The translations under genes and the position numbers were made by a program. Below are positions 31,511 to 40,975 of a DNA stretch of 64,000 nucleotides, piece by piece. Position 1 is the first letter of the stretch, and each line of letters starts with the position of its first letter. Origin of the DNA: DASWJS01 sp036397035 (GTDB taxonomy: Bacteria; Actinomycetota; AC-67); contig DASWJS010000020.1 in NCBI GenBank assembly GCA_036397035.1, forward strand, positions 69,287-133,286. Direction: 5' to 3'. Under the pieces are notes generated by a model. It was given only the letters and a program-made list of their open reading frames with translations. It was not told the origin of the DNA and did no database searches.

Positions 31511-33751
31511 CTACCCCGGCAGCAGCTCGACGATCGCGTTGTAGTCGGGGACGCCGCACTGCGGGTCGAGCACCCCGCGCTCGAGCAGCACCTGCGCCTC
31601 GGGCCAGTGCACCTGGACGTTTCGCTCCTTGATCTCGCTCACGCGCACGCGCCCGCGAAGCTCCCCGGTCGCCGATCGCACGAGCACCGGCGCGCCGTCG
31701 TCCAGTCCCAGCGCGCTCGCGTCCGCGCGCGCGACGAAGACGTCGTCACGCTTCGCGCCGGTCAGCGGGTCGCGCGCGCGGTGCACCATCGAGTTGAACT
31801 GTTTCCCGCGTCGCGTGGAGAGCATGAAGCGTCCCTCGGCAAGCTCGACTTCGGGCGGCCGCACCGCGCCGAACCGCGCGCGTCCGTCCTCAGTCGGGAA
31901 GACGCCGTCGCGGCACAGGATGCGTCCGCCCCACTGGACGTGATCGCCCTTGCGCGAGAACCGCTCGATCCCCGCGTAGGCCGGAACCTCGCGCGCGATC
32001 TCGGCGCGGATCGCCGCCGGGTCCTCGACGTGGATCAGGTGCGAGCGCTCTGGGTGCGCGCGCTCGGCGACCTGCGTCCAGATCCGCCATTCGCTCCGAG
32101 CCTCGCCGACGCGCCGGCCCGGGATCTCCGGCGAGTAGACGATCTCGCGCTCGGTCGTCGTCTCGGTCCCGCCGCCCTCCTGCTCGTAGCGGGTCCGCGC
32201 CGGCAGGATCAGCGCCCAGTCGCGCGGCTCGACCAGCATCTGCGAGGTGACGACGATGTCCTGGTGGATGCGATGCGGCACGCGCGCGAGCGCGTCGCGG
32301 ACGACGTCGGGCTCGGGCAATGTCTCCAGGAAGTTGCCGCCCGCCGACCAGAGCACGTCGACCTCGCCGCGGTAGGCCGCCTCGATCATCTGGGCGGCGG
32401 TGAGGCCGGGCGTCGCGGGGACCTCGAAGCCCCAGCGCCGCGAAAGCGCGGCGGCGTTCGCTTCGTCGACGGCTCGGCCGCCGGGGAAGTGCGTCGGCAC
32501 GCAGCCGACCTCGGCGCCGCCCTGCACGCCGGAATGCCCGCGAATCGGCATGACGCCCGCGTGCTCGCGACCGATCCAGCCGAGCGCGAGCGCGAGGTTC
32601 AGCAACGCGCGCACCGTGTCGACGCCGTGGCGGTGCTGAGTCAGCCCCATCGACCACACGAAGATCCCGCTGCGAGCCCCGGCGAGCATCGCCGCGAAGC
32701 GCTCCATCTCCGCGCGGCTCGCGCCCGAAGCGCGCTCGAGCATCGCCCAGTCCTGCGTCGCGAGATCGGCTTCGAGGCCCGCGAACCCGGTCGTGTGCGC
32801 CTCGACGAACGCGCGATCGACCGCGCCGCGCGCGACGAGCGCCTTCAGCGCGCCGTTCAGGTAGGCGAGGTCGCCGCCGGTCTGCACGCCGAAGAACTCG
32901 TCGCAGAGCTTGGTGCCGAACAGCGCGGAGTCCAGCACCGACGGGACCCAGTAGCGCATCATCCCCGGCTCGCGGTACGGGTTCACCACGGCGATCTTCG
33001 TGCCCGCCCGCTTGGCGTAGACGAGGTACTTGGTCGTGACCGGCTGGTTGTTCGCCACGTCCGAGCCGAGGAAGCAGATCAGGTCGGTCCCGATCCAGTC
33101 CTTGTAGGACACCGTCGAGGCCGACACGCCGATCGCCTCCTTCATCGCGACCGTCGATGCGGCATGACAGAGCCGCGCCGCGTTGTCCACGTTGTTCGAG
33201 CCGAGGAACCGCGCGACTTTCTGCGCGGTGTAGTAGACCTCGTTCGTCATCCCGCGGCTCGTCAAGTAGAAGGCCGTGCGCGCAGGCGCCGTCGTGCGCA
33301 GCGTCGCCCCGGCGAGGTCGAGGGCCTCGTCCCAGGGGATCCGGCGAAAGCCCGGCTCGCCCGCGCGCCGCAGCATCGGATGCCCGAGCCGGCCGAGGTC
33401 GCGCAGCTCCTTGCTCGCGAGACGTTCGAGCGAGGCGACGTCGCCGAGCACGGCCGGGTCGAGCGCGTCCATCGTGTTCAGCGGCAGCAGGTTCAGCCGC
33501 ACCGTGCACAGGTGGACGCCGTCCATGGTGAAGTCGCGCATCCCCGTCGTGCCGAGCGCGCACCCGTCGCACACGCCGTCGCGCAGGATCCGCCAGGCGA
33601 AGAGCGGGTGCCGCCGGTTCTCCCATGCGGCGCGCAGCATCTCGCCGTAGTGGTTGGGCTTGATCTGACCGATGCCGTAGGGGACCGGGCCGACCCAGTC
33701 CTTGCGCCGCCGCCCGCGCCGGCCTCGCGCCTCGCGCCGTGTACGCGCCAC
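31511..33751 (-). CDS. FdhF/YdeP family molybdopterin oxidoreductase (formate dehydrogenase-like)
   Basis: 746 residues from the GTG at 33751, five bases after the moaA stop. The open frame extends to 35458 but moaA occupies that stretch in another frame. GPVPYGIGQIKPNHYGEML is the YdeP-type start, CDGCALGTTGMRDFTMDG holds a CxxC pair with a third Cys at 82, and NAARLCHAASTVAMKEAIG places Cys195 as the expected molybdenum ligand (Sec in E. coli FdhF, no UGA here). The C-terminal MGD-binding domain begins near FMLSTRRGKQFNSMVHR. It probably oxidises formate or a related C1 compound, or works in acid resistance like YdeP. fdhD and moaA flank it. Confidence 0.92.
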   Translation of the reverse strand: MARTRREARGRRGRRRKDWVGPVPYGIGQIKPNHYGEMLRAAWENRRHPLFAWRILRDGVCDGCALGTTGMRDFTMDGVHLCTVRLNLLPLNTMDALDPAVLGDVASLERLASKELRDLGRLGHPMLRRAGEPGFRRIPWDEALDLAGATLRTTAPARTAFYLTSRGMTNEVYYTAQKVARFLGSNNVDNAARLCHAASTVAMKEAIGVSASTVSYKDWIGTDLICFLGSDVANNQPVTTKYLVYAKRAGTKIAVVNPYREPGMMRYWVPSVLDSALFGTKLCDEFFGVQTGGDLAYLNGALKALVARGAVDRAFVEAHTTGFAGLEADLATQDWAMLERASGASRAEMERFAAMLAGARSGIFVWSMGLTQHRHGVDTVRALLNLALALGWIGREHAGVMPIRGHSGVQGGAEVGCVPTHFPGGRAVDEANAAALSRRWGFEVPATPGLTAAQMIEAAYRGEVDVLWSAGGNFLETLPEPDVVRDALARVPHRIHQDIVVTSQMLVEPRDWALILPARTRYEQEGGGTETTTEREIVYSPEIPGRRVGEARSEWRIWTQVAERAHPERSHLIHVEDPAAIRAEIAREVPAYAGIERFSRKGDHVQWGGRILCRDGVFPTEDGRARFGAVRPPEVELAEGRFMLSTRRGKQFNSMVHRARDPLTGAKRDDVFVARADASALGLDDGAPVLVRSATGELRGRVRVSEIKERNVQVHWPEAQVLLERGVLDPQCGVPDYNAIVELLPG

Positions 33752-33756
33752 GCCCG

Positions 33757-34734
<978 letters not shown>

Positions 34735-34742
34735 GGGAGCCG

Positions 34743-34748
34743 AGTATA
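34743..34748 (-). promoter_or_regulatory. -10 box TATACT for moaA
   Basis: On the minus strand TATACT ends 8 bases before the moaA GTG, suggesting a leaderless or very short-leader message for the moaA-FDH-fdhD unit. No -35 box is convincing. The divergent gene at 34797 has a similar TATGGT box before its ATG. Confidence 0.45.
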
Positions 34749-34796
34749 GGTCGCCGTCCGGCTCGATCGGAACGGCCTCGCCGGTATGGTGCGCGG

Positions 34797-35729
34797 ATGG
34801 CCGGCACGGCAACCGCCGCGATGCGCGCGGACCTGATCGTCGTGGCGGCGCTGAGCCTTCTCTGCGCCGGCGCACTGCTCGGCGGCTGGTGGCGAGCCGA
34901 TAGCGGAACGAGCCGGGCGCGCCGGCTGCTCGTCGCCCTGCTCGCCGGATCGCTCGGGGCGCCCGCGGCGATCCTCGGCCTCGAGGCCGCCGGCGCGGGC
35001 GGCCCCGCGTTCGTCGCGGGCAGCGTGCTCGCCGGTGTGCTCGTCGCGGGCGCGGCGTTCGTGCGACCGGTCCTGGCGCTGGGGACGACCGCCGCTGTGT
35101 CCGCCGCGGCCGGCCTGGGCTGGTGGATCCTCGCGGCGGACCCGGTCCGCGTCGAGGGAGCCTTCGCCCTCGTCGTCGCGCCCGCCCTGCTCGCCTCGGC
35201 GCTGGCGCTCGACCTCGCGCGCAGCTCGCGCCGCGCCGTCGTCGTGCCGGCGCTGGCCCTGATCGCCTCCGCGATGGGAGCGCCCGCCCTGGCGAACCTT
35301 GCGATGTCGCCGCTCGTCACGGTTCCCGCGTTCGGCGCCTTCTTCGTGCTGGCGCGCCGAACCGCTCGATGGTGGCACGCGCTCGTCATCGCCCTTGCGG
35401 CCGGGGGCGTGACGGGGATGTTCCTCGTCGCCGGCGCCGTCGACGGGGAGCCCGTCACCGGCCTGACGACGCGCGCGGGAACGTGGGCCGTCGCGTGGAT
35501 CCTGCTGGGGATCCTGCTCGTGGCGGCCGCGATCCCGGCTCGCGCGAACCACCACGCGTTTGCTCGCGGAACCTGGGGCGCGCCGCACCTGCGCGCCGCG
35601 GGGATCGCCGGCGCGATCGCGATCGTGGCCGAGGCGGTCGTGCTCGGCGACGCGATGAGCGCCGCCTGGATGGCCGCGTGGGGCGTCGCGGCGATGGACG
35701 TCGTGCTGCTGGAAGGAGGGCTTGCCTAG
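34797..35729 (+). CDS. Multi-pass membrane protein of unknown function
   Basis: 310 residues made almost wholly of hydrophobic segments; I count eight or nine helices (LIVVAALSLLCAGALLGGWW, LLVALLAGSLGAPAAILGLE, AFVAGSVLAGVLVAGAAFV, and so on to AAWGVAAMDVVLLEG). RRTARWWHALVIALAAGGV and PARANHHAFARGTWGAPHL are the polar loops. No known motif is visible. It is divergent from moaA with 62 bases between, so shared regulation with the cofactor island is possible but unproved. Confidence 0.7.
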   Translation: MAGTATAAMRADLIVVAALSLLCAGALLGGWWRADSGTSRARRLLVALLAGSLGAPAAILGLEAAGAGGPAFVAGSVLAGVLVAGAAFVRPVLALGTTAAVSAAAGLGWWILAADPVRVEGAFALVVAPALLASALALDLARSSRRAVVVPALALIASAMGAPALANLAMSPLVTVPAFGAFFVLARRTARWWHALVIALAAGGVTGMFLVAGAVDGEPVTGLTTRAGTWAVAWILLGILLVAAAIPARANHHAFARGTWGAPHLRAAGIAGAIAIVAEAVVLGDAMSAAWMAAWGVAAMDVVLLEGGLA

Positions 35730-35735
35730 GAGGCT

Positions 35736-37256
35736 CTAGCGCCGGCGCCGCTCGTCGCCGGCGACGGCCATCGCGGCGTTCCAGCCCGGCGCTCCGCTGA
35801 CGCCGCCGCCCGGGTGCGCGCCGCTTCCGCAGAGGTACAAGCCCCGGACCGGCGAACGCGGTCCGAGCCGGTTGCCGAAGACGTGATCGGGGAGCAGCTC
35901 GCCGTGGAAGATGTTGCCCCCGGTGAGGCCGAATCGCGCCTCCAGGTCCGGCGGGCCGAGCACTTCCCGGTGCAGCACCGCGTCCCGAACGTTCGGCGCG
36001 TACGCGGCGAGCGCATCGAGCACCGCGTCCCCCGCGCGCTCGCGCTCCGCCTCCCACGCGTCCGCCGTCACCGCCGGCGGCGCCCACTGCGCGAAGCACG
36101 AGGCGACGTGCTTGCCCGGCGGCGCGAGCGAGTCGTCCGTCACCGACTGGATGAACACCTCCATGAACGGCGTGCTCGACACGCGACCGTCCTGCGCCTC
36201 GGACCACGCGCGGTCGAGCGCGTCGATGCTCGGGCTGATCTCGATCGTGCCGGCGTGCTGCGGACCGGGCTCGGTCCCGGGAAGGCACGCGAACGACGGC
36301 AGCTCGTCCAGCGCCAGGTTCACCTTCACGACCGAGCCCGGCGTCGGGATCGCCCGCACGCGAGCGGCGAACTCCTCCGGTAGCTCCTCGACAAGGCCGA
36401 GGTAGGTCCGCTTCGGGTCGGCGTTGGAGAGCACGACGCCGGCGGGCAGCTCCTCGCCGCTGGCCAGGACGCCTCGCGCGCGGCCGCCCTCGACGACGAT
36501 GCGGTCGACCTCGACGCCCGTGCGCACGTCCACGCCGAGCGCTCGCGCGCACGACAGCAACGCGTGCGTGACGCCCCCCATCCCGCCGCGCACGTACGCC
36601 CACGTGCCCGCGCCGTCGACGAGGTCGCCGCCGAAGGCGTGATAGCTCATCACGAACGCCGTGCCGGGCGCGCGCGGGCCGAGCGCGGTCCCGATGATCC
36701 CCTGCCCGACGAAGGCCCCGCGAACCTCCTCGCTGTCGAAGAAGCGGCTCACCGTCTCCGCCGCAGATCCGGTGACGGCAAGAGCGAACATCTCGGCGCC
36801 CATTCGCCGCTCCACCTCGGCCAGGCTGGGCGCGCGATCGGTGAGGATCATCGGCCGGAGCGCCTCGGCGACCGCGTCCCAGAACGCGTTCCAGCGCGGA
36901 TACGCCTCGGCGTCCCGCACGGACACGCGCGCGATCTCCTCGCGCGTCCGCGCTTCGTCGCGCCACACGAAGAAGCGCCTGCCGTCGAGCAGCGGCACGA
37001 ACATCCGCGGCTCCTTCGCGTACCAGCGCAGGCCGTGGTGCTCCAGCTCCAGCTCGCGCGCGATCTCCGGCCGGAACAGGCTGAAGGAGTACGCGGCGCT
37101 GGAGACGCGAAAGCCGGGAAGCATCTCCTCGGTCACGCAGGCGCCTCCTGCGACGTCGCGTCGTTCGAGCACCGTCACCCGCCAGCCCCGCCGGGCAAGC
37201 GCGCACGCGGCGACGAGACCGTTGTGGCCGGCGCCGACCACGACGGCGCGCTTCAC
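35736..37256 (-). CDS. NAD(P)/FAD-dependent oxidoreductase, CrtI/PYROXD2-like
   Basis: 506 residues. RAVVVGAGHNGLVAACALA is the FAD-binding Rossmann motif, VTVLERRDVAGGACVTEEML the next contact, and near the end GLYLCGSGAHPGGGVSGAPG closes the flavin site. The HNGL and GACVTE variants resemble the PYROXD2 subgroup of the phytoene-desaturase family. It is a distant relative of the protein at 20224-21846. It follows the glycosyltransferase by 10 bases on the same strand, so the two are probably one transcript, perhaps in carotenoid or glycolipid modification (inference). Confidence 0.88.
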   Translation of the reverse strand: MKRAVVVGAGHNGLVAACALARRGWRVTVLERRDVAGGACVTEEMLPGFRVSSAAYSFSLFRPEIARELELEHHGLRWYAKEPRMFVPLLDGRRFFVWRDEARTREEIARVSVRDAEAYPRWNAFWDAVAEALRPMILTDRAPSLAEVERRMGAEMFALAVTGSAAETVSRFFDSEEVRGAFVGQGIIGTALGPRAPGTAFVMSYHAFGGDLVDGAGTWAYVRGGMGGVTHALLSCARALGVDVRTGVEVDRIVVEGGRARGVLASGEELPAGVVLSNADPKRTYLGLVEELPEEFAARVRAIPTPGSVVKVNLALDELPSFACLPGTEPGPQHAGTIEISPSIDALDRAWSEAQDGRVSSTPFMEVFIQSVTDDSLAPPGKHVASCFAQWAPPAVTADAWEAERERAGDAVLDALAAYAPNVRDAVLHREVLGPPDLEARFGLTGGNIFHGELLPDHVFGNRLGPRSPVRGLYLCGSGAHPGGGVSGAPGWNAAMAVAGDERRRR

Positions 37257-37266
37257 GCGCCGGCCT

Positions 37267-38502
37267 TCACGCGCCAGCCTTCGCGGCGAGGAACATCGCG
37301 GCCAGCACCTCGACCTCGTCGTCGGCCGAACGCTCGCTCCGCAAGAAGGTCGTCGTTCTCCCCAGGTACAGGGGGAACAGCCCGTCGACGGCCGCCCTCC
37401 GATCGGGCGCCCTCATCGCGGCGACGACCGCGTCCACCCACAGCGACTGGTCGACGTCGACCGGCACGCCGAGCGCCCGCTCGATGCGCTCGCTCAGCCC
37501 CGGAAAGGCGCCCGTCGCGGCGCGCAGCGCACCGCGGGCACGGCGCTCCATCGCGTCCGGATCGATCCGCACCGCCTCCGGCCGCCCGTCGGCGGGGTCG
37601 CCGATCACCGGCGCGCGCTCGATGCGCTCGACGCGCCGCCATGCGGGCTCGTGCGCCTCGGCGAGCGCGAAGATCGTCGAGACGACCTGGCGGAACATCG
37701 GAGCCAGGTCGGCGCCCGGGTCCTTCGGGTCGTGCACCTTCGCTCCGAGCGGCGCTTGCGCGACCGTGCTCCCCCACAGGATCGCCGTCGTCGTCATCCA
37801 CGCGTCGATGCCGAAGCGCGCGACGTCGCTCTCCCATACCGGTTCCGCGGCCCACCGTGCCGCGAGCGCGCCGCTGAACCCGAAGTCGCCCCCGATCGGC
37901 TGGCGGACCATCACGCCGTAGAGCGCGGCCGTCAGCGGACACGCGATGGCGTTGGTGATCGTGCCGTCGGCTCGGTCGCGCGAATACAACGGCGTGACCA
38001 GATCGGCCTTTCCGTCCAGCGCGGGCCCGAGGAGCCGCTCGACCCAGACCGGGGTGATCGAGCGCAGGTCGGCGTCGAACACGGCGCAGGCGCGGACGCC
38101 CAGGCGCTCGGCGAGCCCGAACACCGCTCGCAGCGCGCTGCCCTTTCCCGGAGGCCCCGAGTAGAGGATCGCCGCGGTCGGCACGCGCGGGCCGGCGCCC
38201 GCGCCGAGCGCCCGCGCCGCCGTCCCGTCCGTCGAGCGGCCGTCGGAGATGGCGATCCCGCCCTTCACGCCGAGCCGGTCGAGGCCCTCGCTCACCGCGG
38301 TTACGACCTTCCCAACAGTCGCGGCGTTGTTGAACGTAGGGATCCCGCACAGCACCCGCACGCCCTCGAGAACCTGCACGCCCTCGAGAACCCGCACGCC
38401 CTCCCCGAGCGTCCCGTGCAGTCCCCCGCTCGCCTCCATCTCCTCCAGTCCGCCCTCCGCCCGCGACTCTCGGCCAGCACTGCGCAACCCTGTCACAACC
38501 AC
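37267..38502 (-). CDS. GT2-type glycosyltransferase
   Basis: 411 residues. LCGIPTFNNAATVGKVV is the nucleotide-sugar strand, AISDGRSTDGTAARAL the following loop, and ACAVFDADLRSITPVWVERL holds the DxD metal motif. GGDFGFSGALAARWA and RFGIDAWMTTTAILW fit the acceptor side of the retaining GT2/GT81 group that includes glucosyl- and mannosyl-glycerate synthases. The N-terminal 50 residues are low-complexity and include the triple GVRVLEG-type repeat; an ATG at 38439 is an alternative start. The acceptor is unknown. Confidence 0.82.
   Translation of the reverse strand: MVVTGLRSAGRESRAEGGLEEMEASGGLHGTLGEGVRVLEGVQVLEGVRVLCGIPTFNNAATVGKVVTAVSEGLDRLGVKGGIAISDGRSTDGTAARALGAGAGPRVPTAAILYSGPPGKGSALRAVFGLAERLGVRACAVFDADLRSITPVWVERLLGPALDGKADLVTPLYSRDRADGTITNAIACPLTAALYGVMVRQPIGGDFGFSGALAARWAAEPVWESDVARFGIDAWMTTTAILWGSTVAQAPLGAKVHDPKDPGADLAPMFRQVVSTIFALAEAHEPAWRRVERIERAPVIGDPADGRPEAVRIDPDAMERRARGALRAATGAFPGLSERIERALGVPVDVDQSLWVDAVVAAMRAPDRRAAVDGLFPLYLGRTTTFLRSERSADDEVEVLAAMFLAAKAGA
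38357..38403 (-). repeat. 18-base tandem repeat (about 2.6 copies) in the glycosyltransferase 5' end
   Basis: Copies start at 38357, 38375 and 38393; the first two differ by one base and the third is partial. They encode VRVLEG, VQVLEG and VRVLCG, so the last copy lies within the first strand of the catalytic domain. This looks like a recent in-frame duplication of a beta strand. Confidence 0.7.
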
Positions 38503-38555
38503 GCCCTAGAGTGCGCGCGCTCCTTCCCGTTCGACACGAAACAGGAGGGATTGGC

Positions 38556-38981
38556 ATGGCCTGGCCGCGACTCCAAGGCAGATTCGTTCAGTGGTTCTCC
38601 GAAGCGCTCTCCGCCGCCGACTTCGACTTGGCGAGCGCGATCGCCTCGCTCGTCGCGGCCATGTCCGACGTGGATGCGCTGGATCGCCCGGGCCTGCGGC
38701 TGCTGCTGGACGAACTCGAGCAAGCGGAGCCGGCCGCCGTGCGCGACGCGGCGCGTCCCGACCTGGCGACCATCAGGGACGTCGTCGCGGACCTGACGGC
38801 CGCGTTCGAGGACGAGGGAGACGACGGCCGGAGCGCCGAGGCTCCGATCGTCTACTTCAAGCTCCGCTCGAGTTCTCGCACGAACGTGCTCAGCGTGATG
38901 CCGAGCGCGACGCAGATCTCGCGCAGCTCCAGGATGTCGAGCCGGCGTTCACCTGTTTCGTACTTGCTCACGAACGACTGA
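38556..38981 (+). CDS. Hypothetical acidic helical protein
   Basis: 141 residues. The ATG at 38556 follows a strong AGGAGGGA ribosome-binding site, the main support for the gene. Residues 5-100 are helical and acidic (WFSEALSAADFDLASAIASL, LLLDELEQAEPAAVRDAA, VVADLTAAFEDEGDDGR). The last 40 residues become Ser/Arg-rich because they run antisense to the XRE gene at 38852-39094, so the biologically relevant part is perhaps only the first 100 residues. No family recognised. Confidence 0.55.
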   Translation: MAWPRLQGRFVQWFSEALSAADFDLASAIASLVAAMSDVDALDRPGLRLLLDELEQAEPAAVRDAARPDLATIRDVVADLTAAFEDEGDDGRSAEAPIVYFKLRSSSRTNVLSVMPSATQISRSSRMSSRRSPVSYLLTND

Positions 38982-39094
38982 GGACGGCGGAGACGATCCG
39001 CGATGTCCTGCTGGCGAAGACCCGCGGCGAGGCGACGTTCGCGCAGCAACGTCAGCAGCCGGTCTTGCTGTGCTCGCGGAGTCCGTTTGCCCAC
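38852..39094 (-). CDS. Small XRE-family HTH regulator
   Basis: 80 residues from the GTG at 39094. The HTH is RLAAGLRQQDIADRLRRP, followed by the signature QSFVSKYETGERRLDILEL and ALGITLSTFVRELE. It is almost a bare Cro/C1 domain. The core QSFVS..ETG.RR.D..EL recurs in the XRE protein at 56689-56922. It lies divergent from the PucR-type gene at 39321, while its 3' third overlaps a plus-strand hypothetical gene. Function unknown; antitoxin-like or housekeeping regulator. Confidence 0.78.
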   Translation of the reverse strand: MGKRTPRAQQDRLLTLLRERRLAAGLRQQDIADRLRRPQSFVSKYETGERRLDILELREICVALGITLSTFVRELERSLK

Positions 39095-39320
39095 GGCCGA
39101 CAATCTGGGGCACCGGGACGACTCATCCCGAAACAGGATCAATGCCTCAAACCTACGGTGCGTCAGGAGTCCCCCGGGCCTCGACGTTGGACAAAATGTA
39201 CAACTAATGCCGCGTTGAGCCCAGGGCCGAAGACGGCAACCCCCCGCGATCAGGCGCAGCGTTGCCCAAACGAGGGACTCCCCGCGGCCCGGCAGCGCCC
39301 GTACGCTTTCGGTCTTCAGC

Positions 39321-40028
39321 GTGCTCAAGCCCGTGTTGCAGCGAGGTCTCCTACTGGATCAGCGAGTGTCGACCGCCATCGTGGCCGCGTCCGTTCGCGG
39401 CGAGAAGCTCCGGTTCGAAGAGGAGGGCGGGACGCTGCTCAAGGCGCTGGACGGTCCCGCGGAGGGCGCGCGCATCCTCGGCGAGTCGCTCCTGGTCGAG
39501 GTCGAGTCGGGTGGACTTGTCCCGTCGCCGGCACTGCGAACCCTCGGCGGAAGGCTTCGGCGCTCGCTCCAGGCGCGCTGGGAGCACCCGGTCTGGGTCG
39601 GCCTGGCGCCGGTTCCCGGGCGGCTGGCCGCGGAGGGAATCGCGCGGGCGCGAACGGCGGTCGAAGTCGGCCGCATCGTCTCACCCAAGCCGCGGGCGGT
39701 CGTCTTCGAAGACGTCGCGGCGGAGGCGGCCTTGCTGGCCGACCGTCGCGCGTGCGAGCGGCTGGCGGGGATCCTGGACTCGGTGCGCGCGCACGAAAAG
39801 CGGCGCGGGGGCGCCTTGATCCAAACGCTCGAGCTGTTCTTCCGGTGCGGTTCGGTGGCGGAGGCGGCTCGCAGGCTCGACACACACCGGCACACCGTCG
39901 AGTACCGCCTCGATCAGGTGGAGTCGCTCACCGGCCGGTCGGTCAGGCAGAGCCCTGGACGCTTCGACGTGGAAGCGGCGCTGGTGGCCGCGCGGCTCCT
40001 CGAGGGGGTGCCGGCGAGGCCTCGGTGA
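39321..40028 (+). CDS. PucR/CdaR-type transcriptional regulator (C-terminal HTH)
   Basis: 235 residues. The C-terminus QTLELFFRCGSVAEAARRLD plus THRHTVEYRLDQVESLTGR is the PucR C-terminal HTH, where FFRCGS..AA..L..HR.TV.YRL is diagnostic. The N-terminal 150 residues form a GGDEF-like/CdaR middle domain without catalytic motifs (LARTAVEVGRI-type helices, VVFEDVAAEAALLA). PucR-type proteins sense small metabolites such as purine-degradation or sugar-acid intermediates. It converges with the ABC importer cluster across a large palindrome. Confidence 0.85.
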   Translation: MLKPVLQRGLLLDQRVSTAIVAASVRGEKLRFEEEGGTLLKALDGPAEGARILGESLLVEVESGGLVPSPALRTLGGRLRRSLQARWEHPVWVGLAPVPGRLAAEGIARARTAVEVGRIVSPKPRAVVFEDVAAEAALLADRRACERLAGILDSVRAHEKRRGGALIQTLELFFRCGSVAEAARRLDTHRHTVEYRLDQVESLTGRSVRQSPGRFDVEAALVAARLLEGVPARPR

Positions 40029-40038
40029 CCGCGGGGAG

Positions 40039-40123
40039 CGCAACGCACTGGAGGGGGCGGAGCCTCAGGGCACGGTCCTAGGGGTCGAGACTCCAGCGAC
40101 ACCCCCTCCATACGTGCGTTGCG
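40039..40123. terminator. Long imperfect palindrome between convergent genes, probable bidirectional terminator or structured RNA
   Basis: CGCAACGCAC (40039-40048) pairs with GTGCGTTGCG (40114-40123), and TGGAGGGGG (40049-40057) with CCCCCTCCA (40102-40110), giving 19 base pairs broken by a three-base bulge. The 44-base interior has its own short stem (GGAG/CTCC). No U-tract follows on either strand. It lies between the PucR-type gene and livF, both of which end here, in an intergenic gap (40029-40236) that has no other recognisable content. Confidence 0.5.
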
Positions 40124-40236
40124 TGGTGCGTGCGGCAGGTGTCCTGCGTGCTTGCAGGCAATTACGCACGGGCGGCCTGGAGGTTGCGGTGCCGGCTCGA
40201 ACGTTTACCGGCAAATTCCGCCCACCGCGCCGAAGG

Positions 40237-40974
40237 TCAGCGCTTCGCAGGCTTGGTCTCGGTGGCCTCGCCCAGGTAGGCCTCCATCAGCTCGGGCGAG
40301 GCGAGGAGATCCTTGCTGGCTCCCTCGACGGCCACTTCCCCCTTGGCCAGCACGTATGCCCGGGCGGTGTGCTTCAATGCGAGGTGGACGAACTGCTCGA
40401 CCAACAGGACCGCACATCCGGCTCGGTTGACCACCGAGAGCGCTTCGAAGAGCTGCTGGACGATCAGCGGCGCCAGCCCAAGGGACAATTCGTCCACCAA
40501 GAGCAGAGTCGGACGGCTCATGAGCGCCCGTGCGACCGTCAGCATCTGTTGCTCGCCGCCCGACATCGTTCCCGCCGCCTGACCAGCACGCTCGCGCAGA
40601 CGAGGGAACATCTCGAACATCTCCTCGATGCGGTCGCGCTCGTCGGCGGGGTCCTTGCGGTTCGTCCAGTGCCCGAGCTTCAGGTTCTCCGCCACCGTCA
40701 GCTCGGGGAACAGCTCGCGACCCTCGGGCATGTGCGCCACGCCGAGCCTGACGATCTTCTGAGCGCTGAGACCCGTAATCTCGCCGTCGCCGAACGTGAT
40801 GCGACCGGCCGCCGGAGCGAGCAGACCCGAGATCGCTCGGAGCGTCGTGGTCTTGCCGGCGCCGTTCGCGCCGAGCAGCGAGACCATCTCGCCGTCCTCG
40901 ATGTGAAGGCTTACCCCCCGCAGGGCCTGGACCGGCCCGTAGAAGACGTCGATGCCCTCGACGTGAAGCGCCAC
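40237..40974 (-). CDS. livF: Branched-chain amino-acid-type ABC importer ATPase LivF
   Basis: 245 residues. IDVFYGPVQALRGVSLHIEDGE is the LivF start. Walker A is GANGAGKTTT, the signature is MSGGEQQML, Walker B is TLLLVDELSLGLAP, and the switch region is VLLVEQFVHLALKH. The C-terminal tail (ASKDLLASPELMEAYLGE) is standard. It powers the importer together with the LivG part of the preceding fusion protein, whose stop lies one base upstream. Last gene of the minus-strand cluster. Confidence 0.94.
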   Translation of the reverse strand: MALHVEGIDVFYGPVQALRGVSLHIEDGEMVSLLGANGAGKTTTLRAISGLLAPAAGRITFGDGEITGLSAQKIVRLGVAHMPEGRELFPELTVAENLKLGHWTNRKDPADERDRIEEMFEMFPRLRERAGQAAGTMSGGEQQMLTVARALMSRPTLLLVDELSLGLAPLIVQQLFEALSVVNRAGCAVLLVEQFVHLALKHTARAYVLAKGEVAVEGASKDLLASPELMEAYLGEATETKPAKR

Positions 40975-40975
40975 C

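Noticed and set aside
33160..33170. Selenocysteine in the FDH-like enzyme
   Set aside because: The metal-ligand position is a Cys codon (LCHAAST) and no in-frame UGA occurs in the gene.
38340..38410. CRISPR-like array
   Set aside because: Repeats are contiguous 18-base units in coding frame without spacers.
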